Shown: one piece after another, positions 11,623 to 23,076 of the stretch
Layout of the letters: every line of letters starts with the position of its first letter
How positions within the stretch are numbered: the first letter of the stretch is position 1
DNA from: Alentia gelatinosa
Taxonomy: Eukaryota; Annelida; Polychaeta; Phyllodocida; Polynoidae
DNA: 64,000 nucleotides
Assembly: GCA_950022655.1 (NCBI GenBank)
Contig: OX465583.1
Span: 33,569,360-33,633,359 of the forward strand
Reading direction: 5' to 3'
Notes under the pieces: generated by a model
What the model was told of the DNA's origin: nothing
Seen by the model: the letters and a program-made list of their open reading frames with translations, nothing else
Databases searched by the model: none
Made by a program: the position numbers and the translations under genes

Positions 11623-11687
11623 CTTTGTCTGTCTCTACGGCTTATCAAATATCTTGGGGATTACGGGAGCACAGGACGACTTGCGTG
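11623..11687 (+). CDS. possible 65-bp exon (unknown product)
   Basis: A pyrimidine/G-rich tract ending TTGTTGTTGTAG is followed by 65 bp and a strong donor, GCGTG|GTAAGT. All three frames are open; the most protein-like reads FVCLYGLSNILGITGAQDDL. Because all frames are open, reading frame cannot be used as evidence. No family is recognised. It could be a 5' UTR exon or chance. Confidence 0.2.
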
Positions 11688-14639
11688 GTAAGTGAATTGT
11701 CCAACATGAATTTCCCAATATATTCAGCGGAGATGGAGTATTTGCAGGGTTTCAGAGACGCTGGACAGCTGTAGATGGATTGACAGGTCAGCCTGTCAGG
11801 GGCGAGATGCGAGTTGCATCGCCTGTGAAGCTGTCACTTGCTGCAGGCCAGTACCGTCAAGCAGCCAGATGCTAAATCTGTCAAGTTCCACAATCGCATG
11901 CTTCACTACCTCTCTATTTTATAATTTTTTATTATAAATATTTTACCAAAGTTCACTCAACCGAAAAGTTATGTACCGAAGCAAATTATTCCAGGGAGTT
12001 AATTGCACCAGTATAATCGTCATGCACTGTTTACAATTGGACTCTTGACTCTGACTAGATCTAGTCTCACTCAGCACCATACGTGGGCCTCGTATGTGTT
12101 ACATCGATCGTGCCAAGGCTGTCACCGTATAGATATACATGTTTAACTTTATACATAATTAAACCAACAGTTTTACAATTTTAGTGTTAGTATAGGTACT
12201 AGAAATACGGATGGTATGATAAACTAATATCAGGCATACATGCACTTCAGCAGTGAACAAGTGGTGTTGATGTCAACTGTACTGTAGTCAGTGTAGACAG
12301 TGTAGTGTTATTGTTAATACTGTTATTAATAATACTTCAGAAGTTCAGTCTTGCCACAACAGAGACTGAATATAAATTCACTTTTACACATCGGATTCTA
12401 TGAATGGTATGGGGATGATGGTGATGGTGATAACGTCGAGAATGTAAATATGATGAATCCTGATTCTTTAAACGTGCTAGGAAGTTCGTGTTATTTTACA
12501 CATCTTACCATAAACGTTCAAAAGCGTTACAAGTATACGACAATTTAACATTCCTTTTTAGTTCAGTTTATGACGTCCATGACCTGGTGTATTTTTCCTT
12601 TTTAGCTTTCTCAGTCAGATGAAAAATACGCATATAATCTTCAATGATTATCAACTCTCCTTTGTTCAGGGAAGCACAGTAAGATAGTTAAGTTGCACAG
12701 TTGTGAATTCCCAATAAATAATCCTACTGTAAATGCTGAATCCCAACATTGTTACAGGCTGTGATGAATAATTAACTAATGCGTTTATAAATGGATGGGT
12801 ATATTTATCATACTCCTATGACTAATCTCTAATTGCCATGTTCGTATAAATGAATGTCTATGATAAACTGAATGGCAACTTATTTTGGTAAGTACAATGT
12901 ACCTTATGTACTTAACTATGTTACCATTTACTATTTAGTTGTCCCATTAGGTATCCATTTTTTTAGTCCCTTGAGTTCACAGAAATGATTCATTTGAAAT
13001 GTGTATTAATCTAACTTACATGCACAAATAAATAATCTTTATATTCGTGGTCGTTGCTAAATGCACGGACTTGGATGATATATGTCCGTGATAAATGTGA
13101 GAGACAAATATACAGTTGGCTGAACTGCCATTGAGACATTTTAACCCTGCACGTCTCTACAATTATTTGTGGGCGTGGCTTTCTTAATGTAAACGAAATC
13201 TTAAATTCAAGAATCGACCCACGCTTCTAAAGTACATCATGGCACTGGTAGAGATTCCTCTATTTAGACTTGATAAGCGGTTACAGGAAGATTTAGAATA
13301 AAATCTGAATATACTGCACGTTGACGTACATATTTCAGCATATCAAACAACATTAATAAGTTGAAACCATTTATAGCAAAGGGAGAGGTCGGAAACAAGC
13401 GATTGTACCTTACTTTTCAAAGATATGTACATGTAAACAATCCCTAAATACGCAAAATCTGCTTCTTTATATAACTATCATGTTAGGTAATTTTAAATGC
13501 AAAGGTAACCGAAATAATCTGTATTTATCAGCACGTCTTTTCTTAAGTAGTGCTGTAATTACAGATGCTCTATTTATACCCTATTTAAGAACTCAAAGGG
13601 TTGTTGTGATAAAGGCATTCTTTAAGTGATATTCTAAAATTAGAATCTTTGGTGCGAATTAAATTAGACATCTTAATCCGAACTATAAATATACTGACAA
13701 GTGGCACATAAAATAAACTTATACGTAACTATTTCTTCACGACATAAAAGCACAGTCACTTAAAAGCCAGGTACGATGTTGAAACAGATTTATAACGGAA
13801 GTACTTGAGATGTGTTTGTGTTGAAACCATCGCTGGAAAATGACTCGAGTTTTTGCAAGAGAAAAAGGTGAATTGAAGTACCTGTACGATACTGCACAAT
13901 ACCTCTTGATATTCTATCTTATTACGATTTACTTTGTTCGATTTACCCATGCTAGACCTGAGCGATACTTCTCTGACCTTATCTCATCAATCTTAATGGT
14001 GCATGTTTTGTAAATAATAGTCATAGTTGAGACATGCGTGTATAATGTAACTTAACGGACAGGGCTTAGATGTTGTTGTTTTTTTCCTCAAGAATATGAA
14101 TTCAGAGGAAAGGGGAGCGTATGAGACTTGATAGAGGCCATCCATAAAACACCTACCGACTATTTGTAAAAAAATGATTGACCTCCCCCCATCTCCTCCA
14201 TCTTGTGTGGAATAGATTAAAAAAGGGATATATGCAAAATCTCCAATACGTTTTACCCTCACCGCTTCACTCTGGCTGGCTTCACAGTGGAACTTATGGA
14301 ATAGAGTTTGTATACTGATATCTCTACCCTCACATCAGATCCAATCCATCCTGTTTTATAATGACTTATGGATATATGACATAAATACATATGTGATCAT
14401 TGTATAATCAAACGAAATTAATGTTTGGCTAACATCAGTGCATGTATGTTTTTCATATTAAATACTTGTCTGGAGGTCATGCCAGTGCTACATCATGTAC
14501 ATTGGGTGCCCCATGCTAACCTGCCGGCCGCTGGTCATGCAGGCCCGGTTTACACACGGGCGCCCAGCCGTCCGCCGGGTGACTCACTGATAAATAATTC
14601 ATACATCACATTAGCTGCAGCATCTACAGGGTCATAATA
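11688..14639. other. unassigned AT-rich DNA
   Basis: About 3 kb with no recognised gene or repeat family. TTTTG|GTAAGT near 12891 is an isolated donor-like site with no acceptor I can pair. Short open frames (12351-12548 plus, 13756-13950 minus, 13993-14262 minus) are unassigned. Confidence 0.5.
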
Positions 14640-15715
14640 TCCTCCTTAGGTTCACTTAGCCGGCCTTTTCCATATGCACTTACTCTACGCAGCTGCCGTG
14701 TCTTGCCTGAGTTGAGAGTGCCTGACCTCACACAGGGAAGTTCTATGTCCACTACCATCCTGCTGCTCGCACCCCACTCACTCTATAGCCATCACATTCA
14801 CAGCTACTCCCACTCTACACCTCTTGACCTGACCCCACTCTGAGCTCATCTAGACCTTTCCTATCCACACCACATCGCCATTCTCCGCTAGCTCCCCTTC
14901 CCTCCCAAACACAGGCAGATATACTATCTAACCTCTACGGACCTGTCAGTCAATTCCTAATCAAGCTCTCTTATACAACATCAATAAAGCCCAGTGCACA
15001 CCTAGCGATATTTCCCCTATTGACAAAGGTAGTGTTTTATCGGCGGTTAACTCCCCCAATTCACACACATCGCAGGTGAAATATATAGCACCATGAATTT
15101 AAAATCACGAGCGTTTTGGGTCCCTCCATACGGACGAAACCCCCTTTCCATTGGTGGTACACGCATCGCAAACTTTTATTGACATTCCCCTGGTACAATA
15201 TCAGCGGTCACGTACCGGGTTCTTTATCGGTGGTGAGACCAAAATTACCAGGTGTGCATTGCGTTCTAACGACCACACTGTCATTCCCTTCGAGTCGTAC
15301 GTCACCATATACATGTACCGCCGTTCATCTGCCACCCCCAAAAGCCCTTCACTCATTCTATTGACACCTTTCCTAGTCCTAATCTACCATATAACACCCA
15401 ACGTATCTTATTTTTCATGTTCTGATACCCCATACCATCAAATATCACCTTATAGTATAATTACCGTTTTCCTCTTGATCAATTCATTTGCACCGCTGCT
15501 TTTTCTGCTAGCCCTATCCATACTTCCATCCTCCAACAGCCCTACCCCAAAACTTACACCCGACCAATTTATCTTTCATTGTCACCTTGAACGTAGAAGA
15601 TACCAACCTGCTAGGATTTTTTTTTTAAATCACCTAAACGAAAACATACCAAAGTATTAGTCTGTAGATATTGACCTAGTTTGAGACCAAATACCATCTA
15701 GTGCTTAACACAAGA
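14640..15715. other. pyrimidine-rich, G-poor plus strand (left part)
   Basis: The plus strand is strongly biased to C and T (CCACTCTACACC-like words) with few G. The same composition resumes at about 16715-17640 beyond the LINE copy, so one biased tract appears split by the insertion. The open frames at 15116-15660 reflect the lack of stop-forming purines and are not convincing genes. Confidence 0.55.
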
Positions 15716-16712
15716 TTTTTAATTTTTAATTTTTTTTTTTTATTCAGGAAAGGTTCGCCACATTGCTGTTGCGGTCTACCACCCTCCTTTGAAGTGAACA
15801 GCTTGATTCTAAATGCATAGAAGAAATAAGTTATTGGAATACAAAAGATATGTTATCTGTTTTTTTTTTAGTGTGGTCTTTTTCCTCTAAATTTCAGGGC
15901 AATTTCTGGCATATTCCAATTCTTCCAATGGAATAACATTACAACATATGTAGATGCAGGTTCATGATATAAGTAGCAGATACATAGCGAACCAGATCAA
16001 AGTGTAAATTATCTCAGGTATATTAGAATAACATGAAACGGTAAATCAAATGTACATCTCATTAATGTGGGCTTAGTAAATGAGGGATATAATGGAATGC
16101 AATGGGATGCGATACAATTGCTAGATGCAATTTCTAGATTGTCTTGCCTTAGCCCATGCTGTCTCTCATCTAGTAGGTTCATGTCTTTTGATAGTTTAAG
16201 GCATACTTTCAGCATCTGCCTCTCCCTCCTTTCATGCAAACACTCTAACCCTCCTAAGACTCGGCCTTAGTTCCACTATATGCTGGTATTTTATGGTTAT
16301 ACCCTTGGACCGTTTGTAATGCCTTGTTCTGGAGTCTCGCTAATTTTTCCAGATCTTTAGCATTGCTACCCCTAATGGCAAAGCTACAGTATTCTACGAT
16401 GGGTCTTATCACTGTGGTGTTTATCCATAGCGCTATGTTCTTGGTGATACCCTTCCTTAATTTAGATAATTTGAAGAAACGATTATTAAAGCTCTTTGAG
16501 ACTCTGGCAATGTGCTTATTGCAGTTTAGAAATCTGTCCAGAGTCAGCCGGCTGCAAACCAGCGTAGGCGTAGAGCATATCTGGCAGGTGGCCAGCAATA
16601 CTGACCACGGTAAAGCAGATTTAGATGAGATTCTTGATAAAAAAGATATGCCAATAAAGAATTTTCTGGGGGGAAATATTATAAGAAGAAGAGAAAAAAA
16701 AAGACACTCCAA
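15716..16712 (-). mobile_element. LINE fragment, 3' part of reverse transcriptase with poly-A tail
   Basis: The minus strand carries a broken reverse-transcriptase C-terminal region. About 16257-16553 reads SRLTLDRFLNCNKHIARVSK, then FNNRFFKLSKLRKGI, then VIRPIVEYCSFAIRGSN and LEKLARLQNKALQTV. This is the classic pattern after the RT catalytic core in CR1/Jockey-type LINEs. A frameshift near 16250 leads into a second frame (ERRERQMLKVCLKLSKDMN), the usual region beyond it. The copy ends on the minus strand in CTTTCCTGAATAAAAAAA at about 15720-15750, its 3' tail. The catalytic core, endonuclease and ORF1 are missing, so it is 5'-truncated and dead. Confidence 0.82.
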
Positions 16713-17640
16713 AAGCCACTGTCACACACAACCGAGTCTAACCACACCCCTTCCCTCTCCCCCTATCCCACACTAAAACCTCTAGACCTGTACTGTCCGC
16801 ACTAGATCCACTCTACTATAACACACTATTTTTTCATTCTATATGGACGGAAGTCTGATGCCACTAATTTCACCCTGATCCAACTACCTGAGTCTACCCT
16901 ACATCCTCTGATCAGCCATTGACTAATCTCACCCCACTCTCCATATGCTACTACCAACCCTTCCACTATTGCATCACCATTCCTAGTTTTACATACCATG
17001 CTGCCCGACCCAATTAACATCACCTCACCCTGCCCCATTTTGCTCACACGAATCTGCCCTTTCACTAACTGCTACTACATCTACATCTATTTGCATCATA
17101 CCATTACCACTGCCTACTCTGCATACTTCATCTGACATGGACCTCTTACCTCTCAACATCTGATGATTTGTGGTCGTCATGTGTTACATTTGATAAAATG
17201 TTAGACTGTAATACAGGATTCATGATTCAAGTTTCAGTCATTTAGCCACACTTGGCTATATGAACCTGGGTGCAAACCCCAACTGATCCAAATACATTCT
17301 CCATAATCCTACCACATCTCATGACTTGACTCAATTACAACTGCCCACCGACCCAGCCCATTACATCATGTTGCTTGTCTACCTCATAGATTCAATTCTG
17401 CAGTGATATGACCCTGGGTGTAAACCTCAACTAATCAGAAGATATTCCCCTTGATCCTCCTGCATCACATATCTTGACACAATTACCTTTGCCCATCTAC
17501 CCACCCCATTACATCATCTCACATAACCCTTCTATCAGAGCTAGCTTGCCTTACTATTTCCCTTATTCTGTATAATACCCAATGACACCTCGCCTGCTCC
17601 CATCTCATCTTCAGCACCATCTGCCTTCATACTTCCTTGA
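16713..17640. other. pyrimidine-rich, G-poor plus strand (right part)
   Basis: This continues the biased tract of 14.6-15.7 kb. It includes the diverged tandem duplication described at 17258-17525. No gene is recognised. Confidence 0.5.
17258..17525. repeat. diverged ~149-bp tandem duplication
   Basis: TATGAACCTGGGTGCAAACC (17258) recurs as TATGACCCTGGGTGTAAACC (17407). Both are followed by matching blocks around CTTGAC..AATTAC and end in CCCATTACATCAT. Confidence 0.7.
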
Positions 17641-18034
17641 CAAATCTTCTGGGCCAGACCACCCTGACCTTACTATCTCTGCTTGCCTGCACTAGACTTG
17701 ACCTTATCGCTGTGGTGTGTCCCTACACTTCCATCTCATCCTGCCAATCCTACTACAGTGCATCACCCACCGCGTTAACGTCACGTCACGCTCCACTACC
17801 CGCGGATCATGGTCAACTACCAGGAAGATGCGCCCCCTCTCCCGCCTCACTGCACCCCATTCCTGGTCCATCTTGCTCCATCCTACCACCTCCCTGGTTT
17901 TCTTTAACACCCTCATGCCAGCCACCTTCGCGGCATCGGCTGCAGAGCTCAGCTCACACCTTGTAAAAAACGGTGACTCCCCGGACAGTTCTTTATGATA
18001 AATAAAATCGATTTCTTTCTCTCTTTTTTTCCAG
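17641..18034. other. GC-rich segment open in several frames
   Basis: Open frames overlap on both strands (plus 17637-17966 and 17717-17998, minus 17704-18072). The minus product has protein-like stretches such as VLKKTREVVGWSKMDQEW, but stop codons are scarce on both strands here and no family is recognised. The right edge is the pyrimidine tract before the exon at 18035. Confidence 0.3.
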
Positions 18035-18119
18035 GATTTTAAGCCCGGATATAATATTGTACGGTTCGCCATTCTCCGAATTCAGCCGGTTATACAGAAA
18101 GGATATTGGAACCAGACAG
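18035..18119 (+). CDS. candidate 85-bp internal exon (unknown product)
   Basis: The acceptor is textbook: a pyrimidine tract of about 20 bases ending TTTTTTTCCAG. The donor is ACCAGACAG|GTATGG. Frame 0 reads DFKPGYNIVRFAILRIQPVI followed by QKGYWNQT; the next frame is also open (ILSPDIILYGSPFSEFSRLY). The first would enter at phase 0 and leave at phase 1. The KGYWNQT ending is loosely like the VGxW region at the end of the ligand-binding domain of glutamate-receptor-type proteins, but 28 residues are too few to claim that. No neighbouring exon can be joined with confidence. Confidence 0.4.
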
Positions 18120-18760
18120 GTATGGTGCATTTATTTCAAATATGATATAAAGATGAAGGAATATTATGTTCTTCTAGGGCACAAACCTAGTGGCCTAGGC
18201 TCGTTACAACCCCTATACCCCTTCAGAACTTCGCAAGTACCTCGGGTAATTCTTTGATCTTACAATATAGGTGTAATATTGACACTTTGCACCATGTTGC
18301 TTGTAAAGCTGTACATGTCTGTAGAAACAAAAAAGGGCTTTCGACTAATGAAAAAAGCTGTATAAGAGATTGGAGGAAAAAACATATTGGAACTGAGAAG
18401 GATGCAGTCATAGTGCCCTTTCTCTCTTTATAAATTTAAATCCTTAAAACTAATACAAACGTTTTACTGGTTTCGCGTCGATCAGTGACAGCCAAGAGCC
18501 TATGTTCTCTTCTCTCCTGCTGTCTTCTTTAACTTTCTCTCATTGATTTCTGTCCTTTCCTCTCGCCTGCTCTTTCCTGTCGTCCTCTCCCGATTATCCT
18601 AAGGTCCTTTGATTCTAACTATTTAACCAGAGTAATGGATCAGACCAGTGGAATCTATGATGGCATAAAATTTATCAAATCCTTCTCATACCATGCCTAT
18701 GTGGTGTGGGAAGTAAAAGAACTCTCACCTATGTAAATGTGTAGGGGTGAGATTTCTGCC
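18120..18760. other. unassigned DNA
   Basis: No gene recognised. 18530-18600 is a TCTC-rich pyrimidine tract. The last ~100 bp may be the head of the SINE-like element that follows. Confidence 0.4.
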
Positions 18761-18880
18761 TGAATTCATCACATAGATTCGATCACTACCCTCGTGGTGT
18801 AAAAGAACCTTGAGAAAGTCTGGTAAGGACCTATGATGGTTGACTGGACGTTAAATCAAACCAAACAAACAAACAATTAT
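18761..18880 (+). mobile_element. SINE-like element, copy 1 (3' part)
   Basis: TGAATTCATCACATAGATTC, then GATCACTACCC, GTGTAAAAGAA, CCTTGAGAAAGTCTGG and a tail GACGTTAAATCAAACCAAAC with AAAC repeats. The same order of blocks occurs at 44985-45107. GATTCGATCAC resembles a tRNA B box. The AAAC-repeat tail is typical of SINEs that use a partner LINE. The head is not clearly delimited. Confidence 0.55.
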
Positions 18881-21840
18881 CAAATCATACAAAACATTGC
18901 CAGACTAGTACATAGTTTTTATTAGTTGTTTGGTTTTTTCATACCCTCCATCTTCTTTATGAGGTGACGACGACAATCTCCCAGCTTCTCACACGTTGAG
19001 TGATTGAATTTCCTATTTCCAGAAGTACTTACCTTTATCTATTTATTTCATTTATTATTAACTTGTCATTTATAATTGATTGCCAGGTAAACTTTTCCAT
19101 GATATAGGCATGTAGAATGTAATCAGAATTTTAAGTTTTCTATGACTGTCAGATATTTAATGTTACGATTATAGCTTTAGATTTACTCTCAGAATAATAG
19201 TACCAATATTTCCCTTCCCCCCGTAAACACTATTAGTCTGATTGATGTCAGAAGGCAGTTACACGAAGGGAACGAAAGATGCCTCCAAGCATTCGAATTT
19301 TGAATATTTACGTAGAAATCAAAACATTCTTCCAACTTTTGTAGAAAAAATACATCTTATTTCATATAAATTCTAGATGATTTTGATTTTTCTGTCATGT
19401 GCCAACATTTTCTTATGGTTCCATATGACAAAACGTCCTATGACAGATAATATTATCTAAGCCTGAGGGGGAAGTCGTCATTTCAGAAGAATGCACTGAA
19501 CAAGGTTCTGGTTGAAAGGGTTAATACTCTGATCATAGAAATCTGGTACCCTCAACTTATCTCATTCAGGCACCAGTGTACATGCATGTAATACTAATTA
19601 GCGACCCACCGCGCAGCGCCATTAGAGAAATGACCCACGGAATCTCCATCTTTAAGCCCTACAGAGTGACGGAAGATAGCTCGCCGGGCTGGAGTGGGAT
19701 TAGGACTGAGTGACTGAAGCCAGTCTAACTCACTTTCCCTCGCTTACCACGCGCCACCATGTAATCCCATGTGCATTATCAAAGACTTGAGCAAGTCTAC
19801 ACCCACCTCCATTCCAAATCCCATCCCCCGAGCCTGCCTCATCAGTCCTGCTCGCTCCAAACCCTTCCTGTCCCTAAGATGTATTATGTAACTGCAGTTG
19901 GATTGTAGACATTCTGTAGCGCGCCGAATCTCATCTGGACGTGTGTGTGGCGAACCGTTTTACCCTGAATCCAGCTATTCAAAACGGTGTTATTTCGGGA
20001 TTATCAAAGAAATTACAGATTTCTGCTTTTTGATAGAACTCCACGTTTTATTAACAGCATATAAAATTACTTTTTTTTAAAAATGACGTTGCAAAGGCTT
20101 GTAGCGACTCAACAAATTGTCCTATGGGAATACAGTGTGAGCACGCATCAGAACACACAATAGTACTGGACAAAAATTATCAAGCCAAGAAAAAAATTTC
20201 CTTGTGTAAGACTATTGATAATATCAATTGTGCATCATTCACACCAATAAATCAGTGGCATAACCTCCCCTCAGACCCTCAGACCCACGCCGCGGCAGAT
20301 ACGGACGTGTTTTCCATGATTTCTCTGGCTCTTAAGCATCAAATTCCACATAAAAAAATGTTTTCACTTTTTTCTGACTGTGGATGACATCCTTGATTAA
20401 CAAACATGAGGTCTATGGAATTCCGTCTTACTCGTCGGTTGCTGTCCCCTTCAAATAGCCCTGGTAACTGTGCCCCGTGGTGTTATCGACCGTTGTGTAC
20501 CAAGCAACAGTATTGTAATCACGCTATCGCCCGGTGACTGCGGGGAATACGTCTTTAGTGATGTCAGTCTCCTTGGAATATCACACTCTCATCTCCAGAT
20601 AAAATAAGAATTTTATTCACTCATGACTCATTTAGATTCATCATGTAAATTGACATACAATTGGTTGGTTGTAAGAACTGTTCTTTATGCCGAATCTTTT
20701 GTTTAATAACAGGATCGTGTATTTTGATTTCGGGATAGATTTATTCTGGAACTGATATACAATATGATAAAGGTAGACTTTTACTTCCACAGAACATTTT
20801 GAGGCTTTTAAAGGTAAGGTTAGAAACTTAAAGAATATTTAGTGTCACTTTTGACTTAGCCTGACATCAGCTTCCAATTCTGTTATATTTGATCTTCTTT
20901 ACGACCGATCTAAAAAAATCTCGCTAACACAATTCCTTGATTCATTCAGAAAAAGCAGATGCATGGGCCTTTTTGCTGTGGTTATATTGGTTTTTATTTC
21001 CATGTAGTTCCTCTCCATTCAGATTTACGCACTTCCGCTGGGGAAGGGGATGGGTCGGTTATTCTTTTATTTACTTTGTAATTGGTTGGGTTAGTTTAAT
21101 CTGAACAACCATGACTTAATAGGTGCATTAATTCAGTTCACATAGGAAATACCGATATTAGGTATGTAATGGCCTTCCATATATTGAGGTTGAAAATATG
21201 CCCTACCATTCTCTACACCCCACAACTCGTCCATCGGTAACACACCCGTCTATAGGCCACTAACAGGCCTTCGTAAATGCGCGTATGGTGTCAAACATCC
21301 GCCTTACATTGAATACAATTCACATATTGACAGTCGGTGTTAGACTCCCTTCTAGATGGCCTTGGTGGCCAAGCTTTATCAATTATACGGTTTCACTCTT
21401 TGTATCAGCTAGCAGATCTGTGGGCCTTTTCATAATTTGTGCGTAACTATTTTTGAGCGGGTTAGTGTGTATACAGCCTTACTGGATGATCTACTTTCTT
21501 TATGACGAGTCCCTCATTATTGACATTACAGCTTCCCTATATATTTATTGGCGTAGCCTCGTCTTACTCTACGTATACATTAGATACAATATGATAGATT
21601 GTATGTGTTTCGTATTGATGTATAGATGGCACGTTTATTTTGATAGGACGAGGCCCTAAATCAAACAAGTACCCCTATCAACACGGCAGCAGGTATCAAA
21701 CATTAGCAAGCATTTACCGAACTTATATGTTAACTGAAGTAGAGCTGATTATCGTATGACAAGATTGTTTTCAAGAGACGTGTTTGATTTCAAAAACAGA
21801 AATTACAATTTGATAGTTTAAGTCTTTAAGTCCGAGCAAT
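18881..21840. other. unassigned DNA with one shared palindromic motif
   Basis: No gene recognised. ATCAAAGACTTGAGCAAGTC near 19779 also occurs near 37252 and contains the palindrome AGACTTG..CAAGTCT. 19600-19780 is relatively GC-rich. AAG|GTAAGT on the minus strand near 19030 is an orphan donor-like site, preceded by a frame with a stop. Confidence 0.4.
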
Positions 21841-21922
21841 GCCTGGAGGCATTCCCACCCAGGGGACGAGGAACGCCTGGAGGCATTCCCACCCAGGGGA
21901 CGAGGAATGCCTCCAGGCATTG
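21841..21922. repeat. 34-bp palindromic repeat, two direct units plus inverted half
   Basis: Two near-identical 34-bp units (GCCTGGAGGCATTCCCACCC then AGGGGACGAGGAAC) lie head to tail. They are followed by GCCTCCAGGCATT, the reverse complement of the unit start. AGGACGAGGC at about 21646 and its reverse complement GCCTCGTCCT at about 22167 lie outside, giving possible 10-bp outer inverted ends about 520 bp apart. Confidence 0.7.
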
Positions 21923-22528
21923 TTTACAAATATATTTATGTTTATGTGTCATCATCACAAACGTTATGTTTTATGAGAAATGATGAATAGATTTACACCA
22001 TTTTTACATAACTAATAAAAAATACCATGTCCATCATTATACTCTGTGGGTATTCGATAAGTAACTATAGTAACTGGTATCTAAAGGTTGCTAAGTGGCA
22101 CCCATACGACAAACAGACACCATACGGCGATAGTCTCGTCCCCTTGGGGTTTATAGAGGTATTATGCCTCGTCCTTTAGTGCCTGTGCTTTCCAATCAGG
22201 TTCGGACAGAAAGAGTTAATATTGAATTTCAAAATGATAGTCAATATAAACGGCAAGAATAGTTCGACATATGTAGAAGTGGAGCGAATGCTAAATATTA
22301 TCAAATAAAACTTTGGCGTTATTGATTTACATGGGTCTTGATACTGTTAATGGCATCTAATATAAGGTTCAGTAGCAAGGACTGCCGGTCGTGTATTTCA
22401 CTGAGGACTATATGACCCTCTCTTACAACCTGCGAACATGTTGAAAGTATCTATACTATACTTGTATATAGTCTTCTTTTCGTGCGCCACATTTCGAAAG
22501 AGGATTGAAAAACACCCAGCTCATACTT
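21923..22528. other. unassigned DNA
   Basis: No gene recognised. It includes the possible right-hand inverted end near 22167 that pairs with 21646. Confidence 0.4.
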
Positions 22529-22654
22529 TTACTTTGGGAACAGTCGTTGTTCTGTGTTGACTACGTAGTCGGATGTGGGTACATTCAAACCAGTGACAGG
22601 TTTGACATTTGCCTCTCCAATGGTATTACACCCACAGCTGTACATAATATGTGC
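22529..22654 (-). CDS. candidate exon, possibly terminal (unknown product)
   Basis: On the minus strand an acceptor CTATGTATTTTTACAG precedes an open frame of 41 codons at phase 0: AHIMYSCGCNTIGEANVKPV, then TGLNVPTSDYVVNTEQRLFPK, then TAA. GTAAAA overlaps the stop and could act as a weak donor instead. The composition is far more protein-like than the flanking DNA. I recognise no family, and no AATAAA lies close behind. The minus-strand exon candidates at 60-62 kb are in the same orientation, so it could be a downstream exon of one long gene. That is inference. Confidence 0.38.
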   Translation of the reverse strand, partial: AHIMYSCGCNTIGEANVKPVTGLNVPTSDYVVNTEQRLFPK

Positions 22655-23076
22655 CTGTAAAAATACATAGACAAGGTATCTTTTTAAAGGAAATCTAATA
22701 CAAGCTTCCTCCAAATGCTTTTTTGTGTTTGTCATTAAATTTAAAAAAAAACATTCATCAGCACTCTGACGATCCTCTCTGTAAGAGTCCAAAAATATAT
22801 TCATGATACAAAATGGAACAGCCAATACACCGGCACATGCACTCATAGAAAACACCTAAATATAGCCTTCTTTATCTTAAGAATATGCATATCCGTGCTG
22901 TGAAAGTAGGCAAGGCACTTTTATTATTGTTCTATTTATTCAAAAATGAGAATGGGATTTCTTTATATTTCTAACTATAAGTATAAAGAATCTTAACATG
23001 TCTTTGATCTTGAGAGGGCCCTACGTCTAATGCTGTCATTAGAAGCTTCCCAGATATGACCTTTCTTATGCTACGC
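22655..23076. other. unassigned DNA
   Basis: No gene or repeat recognised; the minus frame upstream of the 22.6-kb acceptor is AT-rich and intron-like. Confidence 0.4.

Noticed and set aside
17704..18072. 122-codon minus-strand frame as a gene
   Set aside because: Two plus-strand frames are equally open in this GC-rich block, and the strong plus-strand acceptor at 18035 lies inside it; no family recognised.
19025..19090. Minus-strand exon before AAAG|GTAAGT near 19030
   Set aside because: The only ATG frame (MEKFTWQSIINDK...) meets TAA just before the donor and no acceptor is present.
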